Source: Vanilla planifolia
Taxonomy: Eukaryota > Streptophyta > Magnoliopsida > Asparagales > Orchidaceae
DNA length: 64,000 bases
Assembly (NCBI GenBank): GCA_023846275.1
Contig: CM043875.1
Coordinates: forward strand, 42,128,633 to 42,192,632
Reading direction: 5' to 3'
Made by a program: the position numbers and the translations under genes. The notes under the pieces were generated by a model. The model did no database searches. It saw nothing but the letters and a program-made list of their open reading frames with translations, and had not been told where the DNA came from. This document shows, in pieces, positions 49,028 through 61,975 of this stretch; the first letter of the stretch is position 1; each line of letters begins with the position of its first letter.

Positions 49028-52000
49028 ATTTAATTCGAATACTTTATAATTAAAAAATTACGTGGCACGTTGCAGATGTCGCAAGTAAACCTAAACCTAA
49101 TATTACAAAATTTTATAATTTTTTTAATTTGAAAAACATCATTTTCATGACTTTTTCCTTTCATAAATAGTATAATTAAAATACAATTTTTTATATGATG
49201 GAGAAAAGAAGCCTACGAGTTATTGTTTATGGACTTGCCTTAAATGAAATCTTGTGGGATACCCCGCAAGGATCTTAACTTTTGTCTAATATATGATAGT
49301 TGCCTATCCATCATAGCCATGGTGATTTCTTGATATGCTATGATATGTTTTGGATAAAAGAGAAAAAAATCTTATTTATGTTTGTGAAAGATTTTATGAT
49401 GGATGATATTTGTCTATTATTGTGATGGAAAATGCTCTCCAAATAGTGACAAATTATTAGTAATAATCATGATTCCTTGTTTTAAGTGGTTGAATTCTCA
49501 TCACTTTCTTTTTGTCTAAACAATTTGAAAGGATGACAAAAGTACATGCATGATGTACTTTAATTTTATATGGATCTAGGACTTGAAATGTTTCTATTCT
49601 TTTCAAAGACAATATATAAAACATAATATAATTTTTTAAATGATTATTAAATTTTAATTAAATTTTATTAAGTGTTATTATATTCAATAAGATGACTCAC
49701 TTGTTACTTCTTGTTAGTATCATTTGTAGTTAATGTAATTCATCCAATAATTTGAATTATTAGATAATTGTGTTATTGTTACATCTTTAATTTTAGTTTT
49801 ACAACATGTTTTATCATAATTTTTTAGTCATTTATAGCCCATGACACACAATAATAGAATATAGGTGGGTCATGTATCATTTATTGCAAGAATATGCCAA
49901 ATTTGAATTTTTATGATATTTTTGAATCTTAATGAATGGTCTACAAATCATATAGGTGATTGAATAGAAACATTAATCTTTGGATTGTTTGTGAAAGCTC
50001 AATGACATATAGCATTTGAAATAATCCTTGGATTATATAGACTTGTCTCTAAGATTGTCCAAATCAATTTATTGCAAGTTGTTTATCCTTGTTTTCCAAT
50101 TTGTTGGCTTTCTCCACCCACTTCTCAAGTCTATATACGTGCTTAGGCTCATTGTGATCCACATTTATTGCCCACTTCTTAGTTATCTTCTTATGTGATG
50201 TGCATTTAATGCACAACTTTTCTCAATTTGAGGATACCACAAAGATTATATTAATGACACTTCTAGAGTTTACTATTAAAATTTTATGAAATATATTGCA
50301 ACAAAGATTTTTCCAAATAGTGAAACTAATATCAAACATTACTTAAATTTAAAAATAGTTTGATGTTTAAATATTTCATACATACTTCCCCAAAATTTTA
50401 ATTATTGCCATGCCATTAATAACTACCATCATATTCTTATGTTAAGAAAATTTTTTATATTCATTAGTTTAATTAATAAAAACTCATAATTTCTTATATA
50501 TGTGGAGTCAAAAATCAAATTATAATTTTCTAGATAGTAGATAAGAAGATTTTAAAATCCTATGGATTTCAATAAGTGGAAAATAAAGTGGTTTTAAAAT
50601 CTAAGCTTAAAATTTTTTCCAATCACTTTTTAATATCTTAAACACTTTTGAGACAACAAATGCTAACTTGAGCTCTTTTACAACAGTAATGAAAAAATCA
50701 TAAGAACTTTTAAGCCTCTTTCCAAAAAAAATATGCTTTTAATATGAGCATTCATTTATATGACTTAAACTTGATATTTTTAGAACAAGTAAATGTTCAT
50801 GACAACGATAAAAATGACCTAATATATCATCAATGCAATTTAGTTTTATGGTAGAAAAGATGAATCAAGAAAGAAAAGAGAGAATCAAGAAACACTTATT
50901 TTCAATGGGGGAAACTTAAAATCATACTAAAATCTCTGTTGGGATCTTTGAATAGACTAATTCAAATCTTAGATTCTCTCTAAACCTCATAAAGAAGGTA
51001 AGGAAGAGAAATCACAACATATTCATCAAAACATGAAAGTGGTCTATTTGTTATTGCAATAATTCAATAATATTTTTAGAAATCAAATAACATACTTTAT
51101 ATGGCTAAGATTTAATTGGTTAAAAGCAATAAAATTTGGACACATGAGTTGCTAAACTAGAGAAAACCACTTGGTGGAATAGATCCAATTACATGAGGAG
51201 GTTTGAATCAACTATCCAATGTGGTTAGCAGATTGTTTGATGTGGACAATAAGAAATAACATGGTATAATGTTGTGACCATATAATACAATCTATGTGAA
51301 ACCAAAAACCATTCAAACTAACTAACATGATAAGAAAATAGTAGTGCCAAAACAGTCACCATGGATAACTTGGAGTACAAATATGTAATATGTAAGTGAA
51401 TACATGATCAACAAAAGACAACAAAAATACAAGTTCTAAAAAAAGGAAAGCATTGGTACCAAAAACTTTCACCATAAGGTAATCTAAACATATTGAATCA
51501 ACTCTTCCTAATTATGAAAAAACTTAGCTCTATCAAGTGGCAAAAGAAGCACATTACAATTAAATCTCTTAGTTATCCCATAAAGTGGGTACATATCATT
51601 ATTACTAGCCAAGGCCATGGTTTCTAGAAAATCGATTATTGACCTTGCTATTGTCACTAAAACTTACATATTAATGTGGATATCTAGTGTAATGCTCTAA
51701 TTACAAATGAATTATTTGATATTTTCACATCTCTAATTAGAAACAAAATTATCAAGTTAATCTCATCACATATAATAAGATAAATGACATGTATGCCACA
51801 ATCTGGCTTGGTCCTTGAAGGATTTGGTAAGAAGTTGTCAACAAAAATTATTAATGATGTATCTAAGGTATTAGTAGCTCATTAATAGATGGTGGTACCA
51901 CTAAATCTAAAAGATCAAGGCATAATAATCTCTTAACAATAGTAAAAGTAACATGTAATAGTGTTTATAGTCAATTTAACAAAAATAAAACACTTTAAAT

Positions 52001-52880
52001 GTTTGACATAAGTGCAAAATATGAATGGTTTAATAGCAACTGATGAATTCTATTATGACGTTGGAAGTATTATCTTTAATGAATATCAAGGCAAATTAAT
52101 GAAGGTGATGATGAAAATCGACATATAATATATTGAAAAATCTATAAAAGTCTATTAAAGAGGAAAACAAGAAAGGGGTGAAAAGTTAAAATAAATAATT
52201 TTTACATGTGATGATGTGTTGACTTGGTATCATTATGTAGAGGTGTTGTCTCTTTAGGTAATCTCATCCCAAACCAAGCTAATTTTGCCCACAAAAGGTG
52301 TCTTAATATTTTAATATTATGTTATCGCATATAAAATTTATAATTTTTTTCTCTATTAATGATAGACTATTTATCTCTGCATCACTAAAAGTTTTACATA
52401 AGAGTTACATCTTGTATAAATATTCATCTCCTAAGATATCATCTAATAATCACTCTTTACTATCTTAAAAATTAAATGATATCCATCCCAAATGCTATAA
52501 AGATGACATCCTAATCTTACTATATTAAAATATTTTCACCTTAGATCATCCCATTCTGATCAAAGAAGATTTCACTTTTAAAAGACCTTAACCTCTCATG
52601 ACCAAGATAACTCGTATATGCATAAGGATATCCTTTTAATAGTTAATGTAAGATAATTTATTATAACACTCTTAGTAGCTTTGTTAAAAGCCCATTTATC
52701 TACTATGATTTCTCTTCATAATAACACCTAATATTTACTCTTTAGCTCTCTTTAGTTATTTTAAATTCACTATGTTTCTACAAGATTTGTTCTTAAAACA
52801 GACTAACATAATAAAAGATTGTTTTGATGTCATAAATATGTAATGATAGAGAAAAAAAAACAAAATAGAGAAGGAAGTAT
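49028..52880. other. AT-rich region without recognisable genes
   Basis: No open frame of note, no RNA or domain match; likely decayed repeats. Confidence 0.4.
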
Positions 52881-53626
52881 GGGTGAAAAAAAATATGTAC
52901 AATAAAAACTTATGGGGCCTATAACACTTAAAGATAGTATGGGTAATTACATATTTTTTTAAAATAGTACATTCTCTAGTGAGTCCAAATTATCACAACT
53001 ATGATATCAAAGTAGTACATTTTCTAGTCTAATTTGGTTTGAGTCTAAACTGAATATAAGCTTATGGGCTTATAACACCTAAAGATAGTATAGATAATTA
53101 CAAAGTAATATCTTATGAAGAGAAATCATAAAATAAAATACATCTCTTGTGTAAAGCTTCTAAGGATGTAGGGATAAATAGTCTCACAGTGAATAGTAAA
53201 TAAAAATTTTAAACTTTATATGCAATATCATGGTCTTAAGGTGTCTAGGTACTTTTCGTAGACAAAAAAGTTTATGAGTCTAAATGAGAAAATCAAAAGT
53301 GATAATACCTTAAACTAGTAAGACTAGGTTGTCACAAATATCTAATTATATTAAATCGCTTCTCATATTAATTTGGTAACTCATTGTATAATTCCAATTT
53401 TTTTTGTAAGATATTGTCTTGATCGTAGGTGGGTTTTCTCCTTTTCTTCTCTAAAGTGGCTAATCTTTAGAGTTTTATGGCTTTACACATAAAGCCTTAT
53501 ATCTCTCATATAATAACAATGTGAGACTATCCTTTCTGACTCTTATCATTTAGATTTTATATCCTCTTTAGGCTATCATTTCTCAATTGATTTATAAGTA
53601 GTCACTTAAATCTAACTCTAACATTG
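52880..53626 (-). mobile_element. LTR-like relic (gypsy-type)
   Basis: Read on the minus strand from 53626 it begins TGTTAGAGTTAGATTTAAGTG and contains phrases common in plant gypsy LTRs (AGAGTCAGAAAGGATAGTCTC, GAGATATAAGG). A block of about 43 bp (CTTATGG...CTATAACACTTAAAGATAGTATG...) is duplicated at 52911-52953 and 53060-53102. Inner edge and internal region were not found. Confidence 0.4.
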
Positions 53627-54124
53627 GGCTAGTTGAAGGACTAGCTTTGACATCACTCTTATGACATTTACCATTTTAGAGCCACAAAATTTTCTTTTGA
53701 AACTATTTTTTTTATTAAACTAAACTATATAACACCTTTTGATAATTAATAATAAGCCATATAAAATGATTATATTTCATATTCAAACTTAAATTCCATA
53801 TAATAATTATATGTTATATTATTCAAATCAATATTAATAAAAGTAGCTAATGTAATAAGTTATAGTGTATGATTTAAGCTCAATAAATTATCTTTAAATA
53901 ATAATAATAATAAAACCTATCAATTTACCTTGTATTCTTCTTAGTATTTTGTGATGTGCATCTTTGTTTCTGAAAATGTTAACTCATTAAATAAGCTAAA
54001 CTAATAAATAATAGCTCAGTGAGAAAATAAAATATTTAACAAAAAAAATATTATAAATTTAAGGTCATGTTGCATGCTAGGTCTAATCTATATGATATCA
54101 TGCATAAAATGTAGATAAACTTCA

Positions 54125-54595
54125 TTGCTAGAACTTTGCTGTCAATTTTCTTCTCCCTTCTTTGGAGTCACTACATCTGCTTCACTCGAAATTACCTTGC
54201 CAGAATTGTTGTTCATGCTGTTCTCCTTCGTGTCTTCGAAAAATCCTTCACTCATTGCCATTTGTTCTAGATTTCTTTTCACCGGTGCTTTCTCTGCAGG
54301 ATTCGATGCCCTCTTGCTCTCAGATTTCATCGTTCTCCTCAGGTTTCTCCTCACAGCCTTCTCGAACTGCTTCGTCTTCCTTGGGTTTTACAGTCACGCT
54401 AACACTGTCGTGGTCGACGTTGATGCTGGTTCCCTTACTGGTGTTGATTGTAACTCCTTCCCCATGTTTACGTTTACGTAGACGCTGCCGTTGCCTGTCT
54501 CTCTTTGCACGAGAGACTTGAAGATCCACTTCATTTCTCTGCTTCTTCTTTCTGCCGTGGCCTGGCTCCTCTTCTTCTTCCTTTTGCCATGGCTC
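54125..54595 (-). mobile_element. Coding-like leader/gag region of an LTR element, frameshifted
   Basis: Directly downstream (minus sense) of a primer site. Two overlapping open frames cover it: 54703-54320, ending in a Lys/Arg/Glu-rich stretch (RAKRDRQRQRLRKRKHGEG...EENDEI), and 54354-54142 (MKSESKRASNPAEKAPVKRN...). Together they suggest one reading frame broken by a frameshift. The highly charged composition could be a gag N-terminus or captured host sequence. I do not recognise it. The element is cut off below 54125. Confidence 0.45.
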
Positions 54596-54609
54596 GGCTC
54601 TGGTACCAA
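54596..54609 (-). other. Retroelement primer-binding site
   Basis: Minus-strand TTGGTACCAGAGCC, close to the tRNA-iMet-primed TTGGTATCAGAGCC used by copia elements, one base inside the LTR edge. Confidence 0.7.
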
Positions 54610-54610
54610 T

Positions 54611-54853
54611 TGTTAGGGTTTGGAAGCAAAACCATAAGGTAGAAGATGACAAAAAGCCTGGTTGCGTTACCAAGAAAATTATAAAATAAACTACAAATTT
54701 CATTAATTAATCAAAAGCTAATATACACTTAAATAGCCTAATGCACGCTTAACAAATGCCTAACAAAGAGCACTAAATACGCCAACCTACTAACCCACTA
54801 ACCTAGTTGAAATATTACAGATCTAATTGACTATTTTGAATCAAACTCTAACA
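54611..54853 (-). mobile_element. 243-bp LTR (5' LTR of a copia-like element)
   Basis: Ends TGTTAG...CTAACA, a perfect 6-bp terminal inverted repeat. Adjacent primer site fixes the orientation as minus. It includes a TTAATTAATGAAATTTG-type block seen in copia LTRs. No second LTR was located in the window. Confidence 0.75.
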
Positions 54854-56102
54854 TACACAAGCTCCTTTGCTGGCTGTATCCTTTATAATGAAGCCTTCGA
54901 GGCCAACGATCCCAGTTACTCTAGCACATGTTACAAAACAAAGAAAATGTAAAAGAAAAATATGTGAAATACAAAATGGGCATCACATAAAAGATATAAG
55001 TCTAAGGCAATTTTAGCCAAGAGGGTGTCATAAGCAACACAGGGGTTGTTTCATAGGCTAAGTCTATAATCCATGATGATGTAAAAACAGGGTACTCAAA
55101 AAGGGTGTAATAATACTATCTTAAATAAAATAATTAACAATGTAAATTTCACATTAATATAGATTTAAAGGTAGAAAATAACCTTGCAAAATCAATACAA
55201 AAATTTTGATGTAACAAATAATAGCACCCAAAAATGGACATTCTAAATATATGAAAACCAAATAACTAAAAAGAAAACAACAATGAAAACTTAGAGCTTT
55301 AAGATAAGATTTATCAAGTAATGGTGGTAGAAACAAAAGATCTTGAGCACAAAGGTTATTAATGATATGAGAATGATGAATGTCGAGTTATGCATACAGT
55401 GATATACAAATATTGATGGTTGGGTCAATGATAGACAATAAACTAATATGACATCTTTCTGCTTAGGAATTCCACCCCTCCTCTAAGTACTAGAGCCATG
55501 AAGAGTTAGTACATAAAAGTTCTTGTTGTAATCATTCTTTAGATCTAAACAACATAAAAGGGAGGCAATGGATTTTTTATTCATCAAAAGTAATAATACA
55601 TGAGAGTAGACCTCCCAATTTATAGAGAGCTTAGAGAGGTACATAAAAAAAGCACATATGACACATTGGAATTCAAAAGAAACATTTAGCTAAAAAAATC
55701 AAAAAACATTGCTATATGGTTGAACCTCTTAAGGTTCCAACAAAATTGAGGCTTGAAACCTTAAATTGTCATTGAAAAGCTTTGAAATAAGCTATCACAG
55801 GCTATTCTCAAACTTCTTTTGCTAAAATAATATTTAATTTATAAGGTTAAGTAAAGACTGGCTCGACATATGTGATGGGTTAGCGACGCATGTTTTTGCA
55901 ATAGCGCTAGCCCAAGTCGGTACAAGCTAAGTTTGAGTGGTTATTCAGTGTTGGCTCTAGTCGGAAGTAAGTTATAGGCTGATTGGTAGGTCTATGTAGG
56001 TCACAGGATCATGAACAAGACTAGTGCACAAAATGGGTGTCATAAACCCTCAATGGACATTAGAGACATGTAGATAGAAGTAATGTGATTACACAAGGGA
56101 GA
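54854..56102. other. Intergenic repeat debris
   Basis: AT-rich to 55850, then more complex sequence to 56300. No domain recognised. Confidence 0.35.
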
Positions 56103-56200
56103 ATTGGGTTACAAGAACCCATGAGTAATGCAAGAGACTCACATGTAGAAGTGGGTTGCAAGAATCCATGAGTGAATGTGGGTTGTGAGGTGTAAGGTGA
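56103..56200. repeat. Two-copy tandem repeat, unit about 47 bp
   Basis: GAATTGGGTTACAAGAACCC at 56103 and GAAGTGGGTTGCAAGAATCC at 56150, each followed by ATGAGT. Probably part of the 3' LTR side of the chromovirus that follows. Confidence 0.55.
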
Positions 56201-56379
56201 GTTGCATCCTAGGCAAGTTCACAAAAAACTAGCCCAATAACCACAAGCGGGTGCCTAGAACCCAAAAGTAGTTCATAAGTGAATTTGAGCTCAAAATGCA
56301 TTTTTGGGTTTAAAATTAAACCTACACTTGAAAATTAAAACTCTCAATCATTTAAAGGCACTTAAGCATGCTTAACTAA

Positions 56380-57850
56380 ATCATGTGCATTGAAAATCTT
56401 GAATGTAACTAATGCATTCACCAATTTCCCTCTAATGGAAAAAAAAAACTCGACTTCAATGAGTCAACTATTCCATATTGACCCTCATAAGTCTCAAACA
56501 CATTTAGGTTCAATCTCTGAAACACGTTATTTATTATTTAAGTATCCTCAATGTCTCGTCTATCCTTTCTGATAAACAAGATATCCCTGATAACTTCATT
56601 TTTTTGTTAGTGTTATTTGATCATCAATACTTTTTTATTCTACTCACTCTTCTTACAATGATAGGCTAATGAATATTCAAGTAATGGTTCACTCTCAATG
56701 GTTGTTGATGTCAACTCAAGTAGCTCACCAAGAATTTAAATCAACACTTTGTATGCCACCAAATCTAGGATGTTGAAGTTATTAATGATGGCATAGTCAT
56801 ATAGTAGCTTCATAGTATATACATTTGGGCCAATATTTTTTAAGATTTGGAACATGCTAACACCTCTTGCATATAACTTTATTAAGGCTCTTGGTGAGAA
56901 TCTTTTGGACCTGATTTGAGTCATCATGTAGTCTCTTTCTCAAAATTCTTTATGCCTTTGATGTGCATTGACTAATTTCTTATATTACTCATTATATATA
57001 TTTGTTTTATCTTTACTATTCTTATTATCTTCTCTTATATTTTATACAAACTCTTATATAGTCTTGAATGCTCTACTTGAATTAGTAATGGAATGAGTTC
57101 AATTAGGTTATAAGATTTATACCCATCTTAAGCTTCAAGGGACTCATTCCTATATATTTCTTAATTGAACTATTTTTACAAGTTCACACACGGTAATAAT
57201 AAAACCTAATTTTTAACATTTTCTTTTACCATATTAATAAATTTCCTAAGCTTTGATTACCACTTTGGTTTGACCATCGATTTAGGAATAAGAATTTTAA
57301 CTTTGTCCCCACAAGATGCTAATGGGTTTCAAAAAATTCAAAGTAAAATAGACACCTTTATTTGTGACTATGGTTTTGGGAACCCATGTTTCTTAACAAT
57401 CTCATCAAAGAATAATCAAGTTATGTGTGAAGCATAAGAAGATTTAAAGCATGAGATAAATCTTGGTATTTTTGTAAATTGACACCACAAAAATAGAGAC
57501 ATATCTTTGAAGAATTTAGATAGTCCCAGGACAAAATCCATATTAAGGTCCTCCCATGGTCATGATGGTATTGGCAATGAGGTATAAAGTCTAAAGTTTT
57601 GGGCATGTGGCTAAGTTATAGCTAGTCTGCACCAAGCAATTATTTGAGCAACATATCATTTTAGCTTGGCTAATAAGTCTATTTTCAATGGCCATAATTG
57701 TTTTGCCACATCCAAAATATCTTACTAAACCTCCAACTTGTATTTCTCATACTAAGAAATCTCTAAGTAAAATTTAAGGTGTGGATGTTGTTTTCCATGA
57801 AAAGGTAACCCTTTTTTATTATATAATCATATATTTCTATTGTCATACTA
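56380..57850 (-). mobile_element. Ty3/gypsy chromovirus remnant, integrase and chromodomain-like end
   Basis: Minus-strand order. Start of integrase with GYLFMENNIH (about 57815). Remnants of the zinc-binding HHCC region near 57700. DDE-domain start near 57590-57450, with degraded MDFVLGLP-type sequence. Integrase C-terminal motif at 56927-56736: RFSPRALIKLYARGVSMFQI then IGPNVYTMKL and FNILDLVAYK. Chromodomain-like tail at about 56530-56400 (FQRLNLNVFETYEGQ). RT and protease are absent upstream, so a deletion removed the 5' half. Many stops. Confidence 0.75.
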
Positions 57851-58468
57851 AAATTTTGTTTCTTATAAATGGGTCCAAAATTATTACAATTAGAGTGGGT
57901 ATATGTTAGATAGAGTTCCAAAGAAAGTCATAGAGATAAACAATATCTTTTAAGATGAAGATGACGTGCTAAAATGTTATCCATTTAGCATGTTTTGATT
58001 TTAACTTTGTTGTGAGTTTAGTTATGTCACACATCTTTTTTGGCTAGCCTTGAGATATTATTTTCATTTGATTTTGCCTATTAAATACTCATAAAATCAA
58101 ATAATTAAGTTAAATTATTGCTAATAATATGTTGAAGAGAATCATATAATATGATGGTAAAAGATCGTCAGGTACAATAGGGAAAGAAACCTGATTGAAA
58201 TAGGTTGTTAAAGTAGACTTTTATCACATAGGTATGACCTGATGATCATATAAGTATGATAACATTATGAACGTTAATGGTTGGGCCTATCTGATAGGTT
58301 AAGGAAAAAGTTTTGATATCATACACTATGAGCACAACATATTATACAATTTAATCTAATATGAGAAATTGACAAATGTGAATAGATAAAAAGACAGCAT
58401 GTGATAAGACCATGCTGATCACACCAACATTATGTCGACCCCTCACTAGCCTTCCCAAGTTTTTGGTG
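57851..58468 (-). other. Possible LTR fragment abutting the truncated chromovirus
   Basis: On the minus strand a candidate LTR start TGTTGTGACACCAAAAAC lies at 58468. No domain between this and the integrase, consistent with an internal deletion. Confidence 0.3.
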
Positions 58469-58799
58469 TCACAACATCTATTTCTTTTTTTTCTCTTAAT
58501 ATTTTGAAAATATATAAAAAAAATTATTCTTCACTTTTTATTAAAAACATTCAAACGAAAACTTTAACCTTTTGAAAATAAGGAGTGAAAGCAATTTTTA
58601 TAATCAAAACACTTACTTTCAAAGATATGTTATTCTATATTATAAGTTAACCTTTGCAAATAATACCTCTTATATTACATAACTTTATTATATCATTTTA
58701 GTTCAATTATATCAAAAAATTTTAATTATCTCTCTTTCTTTTAACAAATATGACATAATTCTTCTTCAAAAAAAAAAAACAAATATGACATAATAAACA

Positions 58800-59425
58800 T
58801 TTAACATACTATTGAAAGAACATAATATTATCATGTTTAAATAATCATATCAATATATGATACATATTTAGCATGTAACTAATCAAACATGTGACAAGGT
58901 AAGCATAGTAATATGTTATTATAATAAACAATGGCAAGCATATCTTATATATTCTTTTTCATATATCACTTGAGGTTACTAATCTAGTATTACAGATTAC
59001 ATAAAATCAGATATACCATATACAAACTTTGCTTACTTCTTAAATCTTAGTATTTGTTACACCAAGGCTCAAATCTTTGCTTCAATTATTGGTTACTATA
59101 GTACTTCAGAGCTTTTTCCTTAATTTACCTTTGTCACTTATAAAACTCCTTTTTAAATCTCTTAAAAATACATTCATTTTCTCTCTTCTTTTCTTTACTA
59201 ACTATGGCCAAATGCTGCACTTCTCAAATTCCCTAAAAGAAACTCTCTAAGTCAAACTAACACTTTATTTATACTATTTCTCATAATTTTTCACATTCTT
59301 AGACTTTCAAATGACTCTAACAATTGTTTGATTTCATGTGGATGTTTTTCACTTTCTAACCTTCTATTTATAAAGTTTTATCATTTATATTATTAGGTAA
59401 CTACATGCAATGTCTAATCAATAAT
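58800..59425 (-). mobile_element. LTR-family repeat copy 1
   Basis: Shares with 61385-61970 the blocks TATTTAGCAT(G/A)TAACTAATCAAA, ATATTACA-type sequence after GAGGTTACTAATC, CTCTAAGTCA and TTTCATGTG(G/A)AT. On the minus strand TTTATAAATAGAAGG near 59375 is a good TATA box, giving minus as the transcription direction. The AT-rich sequence is diverged. Confidence 0.5.
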
Positions 59426-61384
59426 AATATAAATTAGTAAAAAAATATGTTATCTTTCTTTTTTATTAAATTTATTTTAAATCTAATTTTCTCTTTAAAA
59501 ATCATATTAATTTTTTTAACATTTTTTATCTTTGGTGCTTCATGAACATTTTATTATGAATTGTCATCTTTTTTACAACACTCTTAGAGACATGCTATTT
59601 TAAATAATGATATTACTTTAGAGACATTAATCTGAATAACACATGATTTAAGAGTATCTTACATTAGCTCACAAACACACACCCATTGACATCACTCAAT
59701 TCTTATTCAAACTTAAAGTTGTACCTAAGTTGAATCTTATTTTAATTAGTCATTTTTATTAATCATATTGGTCGACCACCATATTATATTTTTTCTATGA
59801 TCATTTCTATTATTTTTTCTCCATTCATTTAAGCATATTTTGTAGTAAAATATGTCATCATTGATGTCAGTTCTTTTGCATGCTTTGCCCATTATCGTTA
59901 GTCGTTCGCCATCATCTGGTCCTCTACTACACCCTATCATAGTTGCTTGATCGCCCAACATCACTTGGTCGCTCACCATCATCAGGCCACCTGATGTTCC
60001 CTGGGTGCTCAACATCTCTTAGCTGCTCGTGAGCCACTCGTCCTCATGCTGTTGTCGACTATCATTATTCGTCTCATCCACTACTAGCATCTTAGTTGTA
60101 TCATCATTGACATTTAATAATGTTGTATGGTTGAATAATTTTTTTATATCTTTATTTTTTATATATATATTTATATTTTTTATTTAATTTTATTGACACA
60201 CTTGGAGTAAATGTCTTATAAATCTAAAGATTTTATAAATTTTTATATTTTGCATTTAATGTGATTGACCTACTTGGAGTTAATAGAAATTTTAAATCTC
60301 ATTTAAATTTTAGAGTGATTTAACTCTAAAATTATCTTTTCTCATGCCCACTTAGAGTTAATGTCTTAAAATTCTAAAGATTTCTTTTAGATTCTCGAAT
60401 AACTTAGCTTTAATTATATTTTCTCATGTTGATTTCTCATCTTTTCCATACTTAAGATATATTTTTAAGGTATATTTAATTCTCCATTTTTTCATACATA
60501 GTTATTATGCTCTCTTTTATTTATAAATAGGAGAGACTCCATCATTATAAGGTTGTCTATTAATGAGTGAAACTTTTCTTGTTTGTGTATTTTCACCTTT
60601 GTGAGTAAAACATATATGCCCAACTTTAGCTGGAGAGATTTTAACTTATCCTTTTTTGTGAGAGACAAGAAGATGAGAGACCTTTCAATAAAAGAGTCAG
60701 TAACCAAAAAAAAATTTTTCTTTCTCAAACACCCTTAAGTCTTCATACACCCTTTAACTCTCTTGATCAAACACCAAACTGCCACCCTCTTTAACAAGGC
60801 TCTAAAGCCTAGCTTACCATCTTGTTACCCCCTTAGCCAAGCTCCCCCATTAACCTAAACATTCAACACATCACCATTTTTCATATTTGGTGCTCCACAT
60901 GCCAACTCTAAAAGAAATTAGAAGAGTAGTAATCTAAAGTTAGACTTGCCACTTTCTTTTATTAAAATACTCCACATAAAGTTTGTCTTAAATTCTTTAT
61001 TTGAGTAAAATTAGATGTGACAAAACTATTCAGTTGAATTTTATGCTTAATGCTTAACATTTTATCACCTATTCTACTTAATAATTCACGTTATAACTTT
61101 AAATACTAATCTTTGAATAATTCTAAAATATCACACATGATATCTAACCCTAATTAATGTATAGTTTGTTCTAATATTTTTTAATAATCTATTAAACATC
61201 TCTAGTATTTTAAACTTTAAATTTTACTTTAATAGAATTCTAATTTTGTCTGACATCAAAAACACTTTCTTTTGGACACATAGTGATCTCGATAGTATTT
61301 TAGCCTTGGAAACACTAGTTAAAGCTTCATGCTTGCTCATGTTACTTTATTTTTTATTTTTATTAATCACATATTTTGTCTTTT
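59426..61384. other. Segment between two LTR-family copies
   Basis: Mostly AT-rich. Contains an unusual GC-richer stretch at 59870-60080 with a loose repeat. No retroelement domain detected. Confidence 0.4.
59870..60080. repeat. Degenerate short tandem motif, GC-richer island
   Basis: The phrase (T/C)GCTC(A/G)(C/A)CATCATC and variants recur: GTCGTTCGCCATCATC, GATCGCCCAACATCAC, GGTCGCTCACCATCATC, GGGTGCTCAACATCTC. A minus-strand frame 60015-59746 runs through it (VSDQVMLGDQATMIG...), repetitive rather than domain-like. Confidence 0.45.
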
Positions 61385-61975
61385 AACATATATGATATGA
61401 TATATATTTAGCATATAACTAATCAAAATATATGATAAATAATACAAAGTTATATAATTAATAGAAAACATATCCAAATATAATATTTTTTCGTATTAAT
61501 TTAGACCTCTAACCTAATATTACATATTATATTGAATCATATACATCATAAACAAATCTTATCTATACAAGTATATTTTATTTGATATATTTCAAATACA
61601 TAAGGTCTCTAAACTTATAATACATAATATACCAAATCACATACGACATGACTAAGTTTTATCTAACATTCAAATCCCTAAATTTTGTTTTTGTCTTATG
61701 CACAACTCTTTGCCAAATCTCTTGGAAACACCTTCTTTTGCCCTTCTCTTTTTTCTTGACAGAAATCAAGGGCTAAACCTCTCATAAAAAAATTCTCTAA
61801 GTCATGATCAACCATCTTTTTATAATTGTTTTTATGATTTTTTGTATTTTTAATCTTTCCAATGTCTCGAATAATTATGTCATTTCATGTGAATTTCTTT
61901 TTACCTTCTATCCTCTTATTTATAAAGGTTTTTTATCAATTAAACTCATCCCTATGTCATTGTTTTTAGATATTT
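61385..61975 (-). mobile_element. LTR-family repeat copy 2
   Basis: Diverged copy of 58800-59425 in the same orientation. TATA-like TTTATAAATAAGAGG on the minus strand near 61928. Copies are about 2.6 kb apart. Not shown to be the two LTRs of one element because no internal domains lie between them. Confidence 0.45.

Noticed and set aside
53600..53626. TAACTCTAACA as the missing 3' LTR of the 54.6-kb element
   Set aside because: Only about ten bases match; the rest of the 243-bp LTR is absent. It fits better as the start of a different LTR relic.
54125..54521. Plus-strand ORFs of 118-119 aa with hydrophobic stretches
   Set aside because: Antisense to the charged minus-strand frame; the adjacent primer site fixes minus as the sense of the element.
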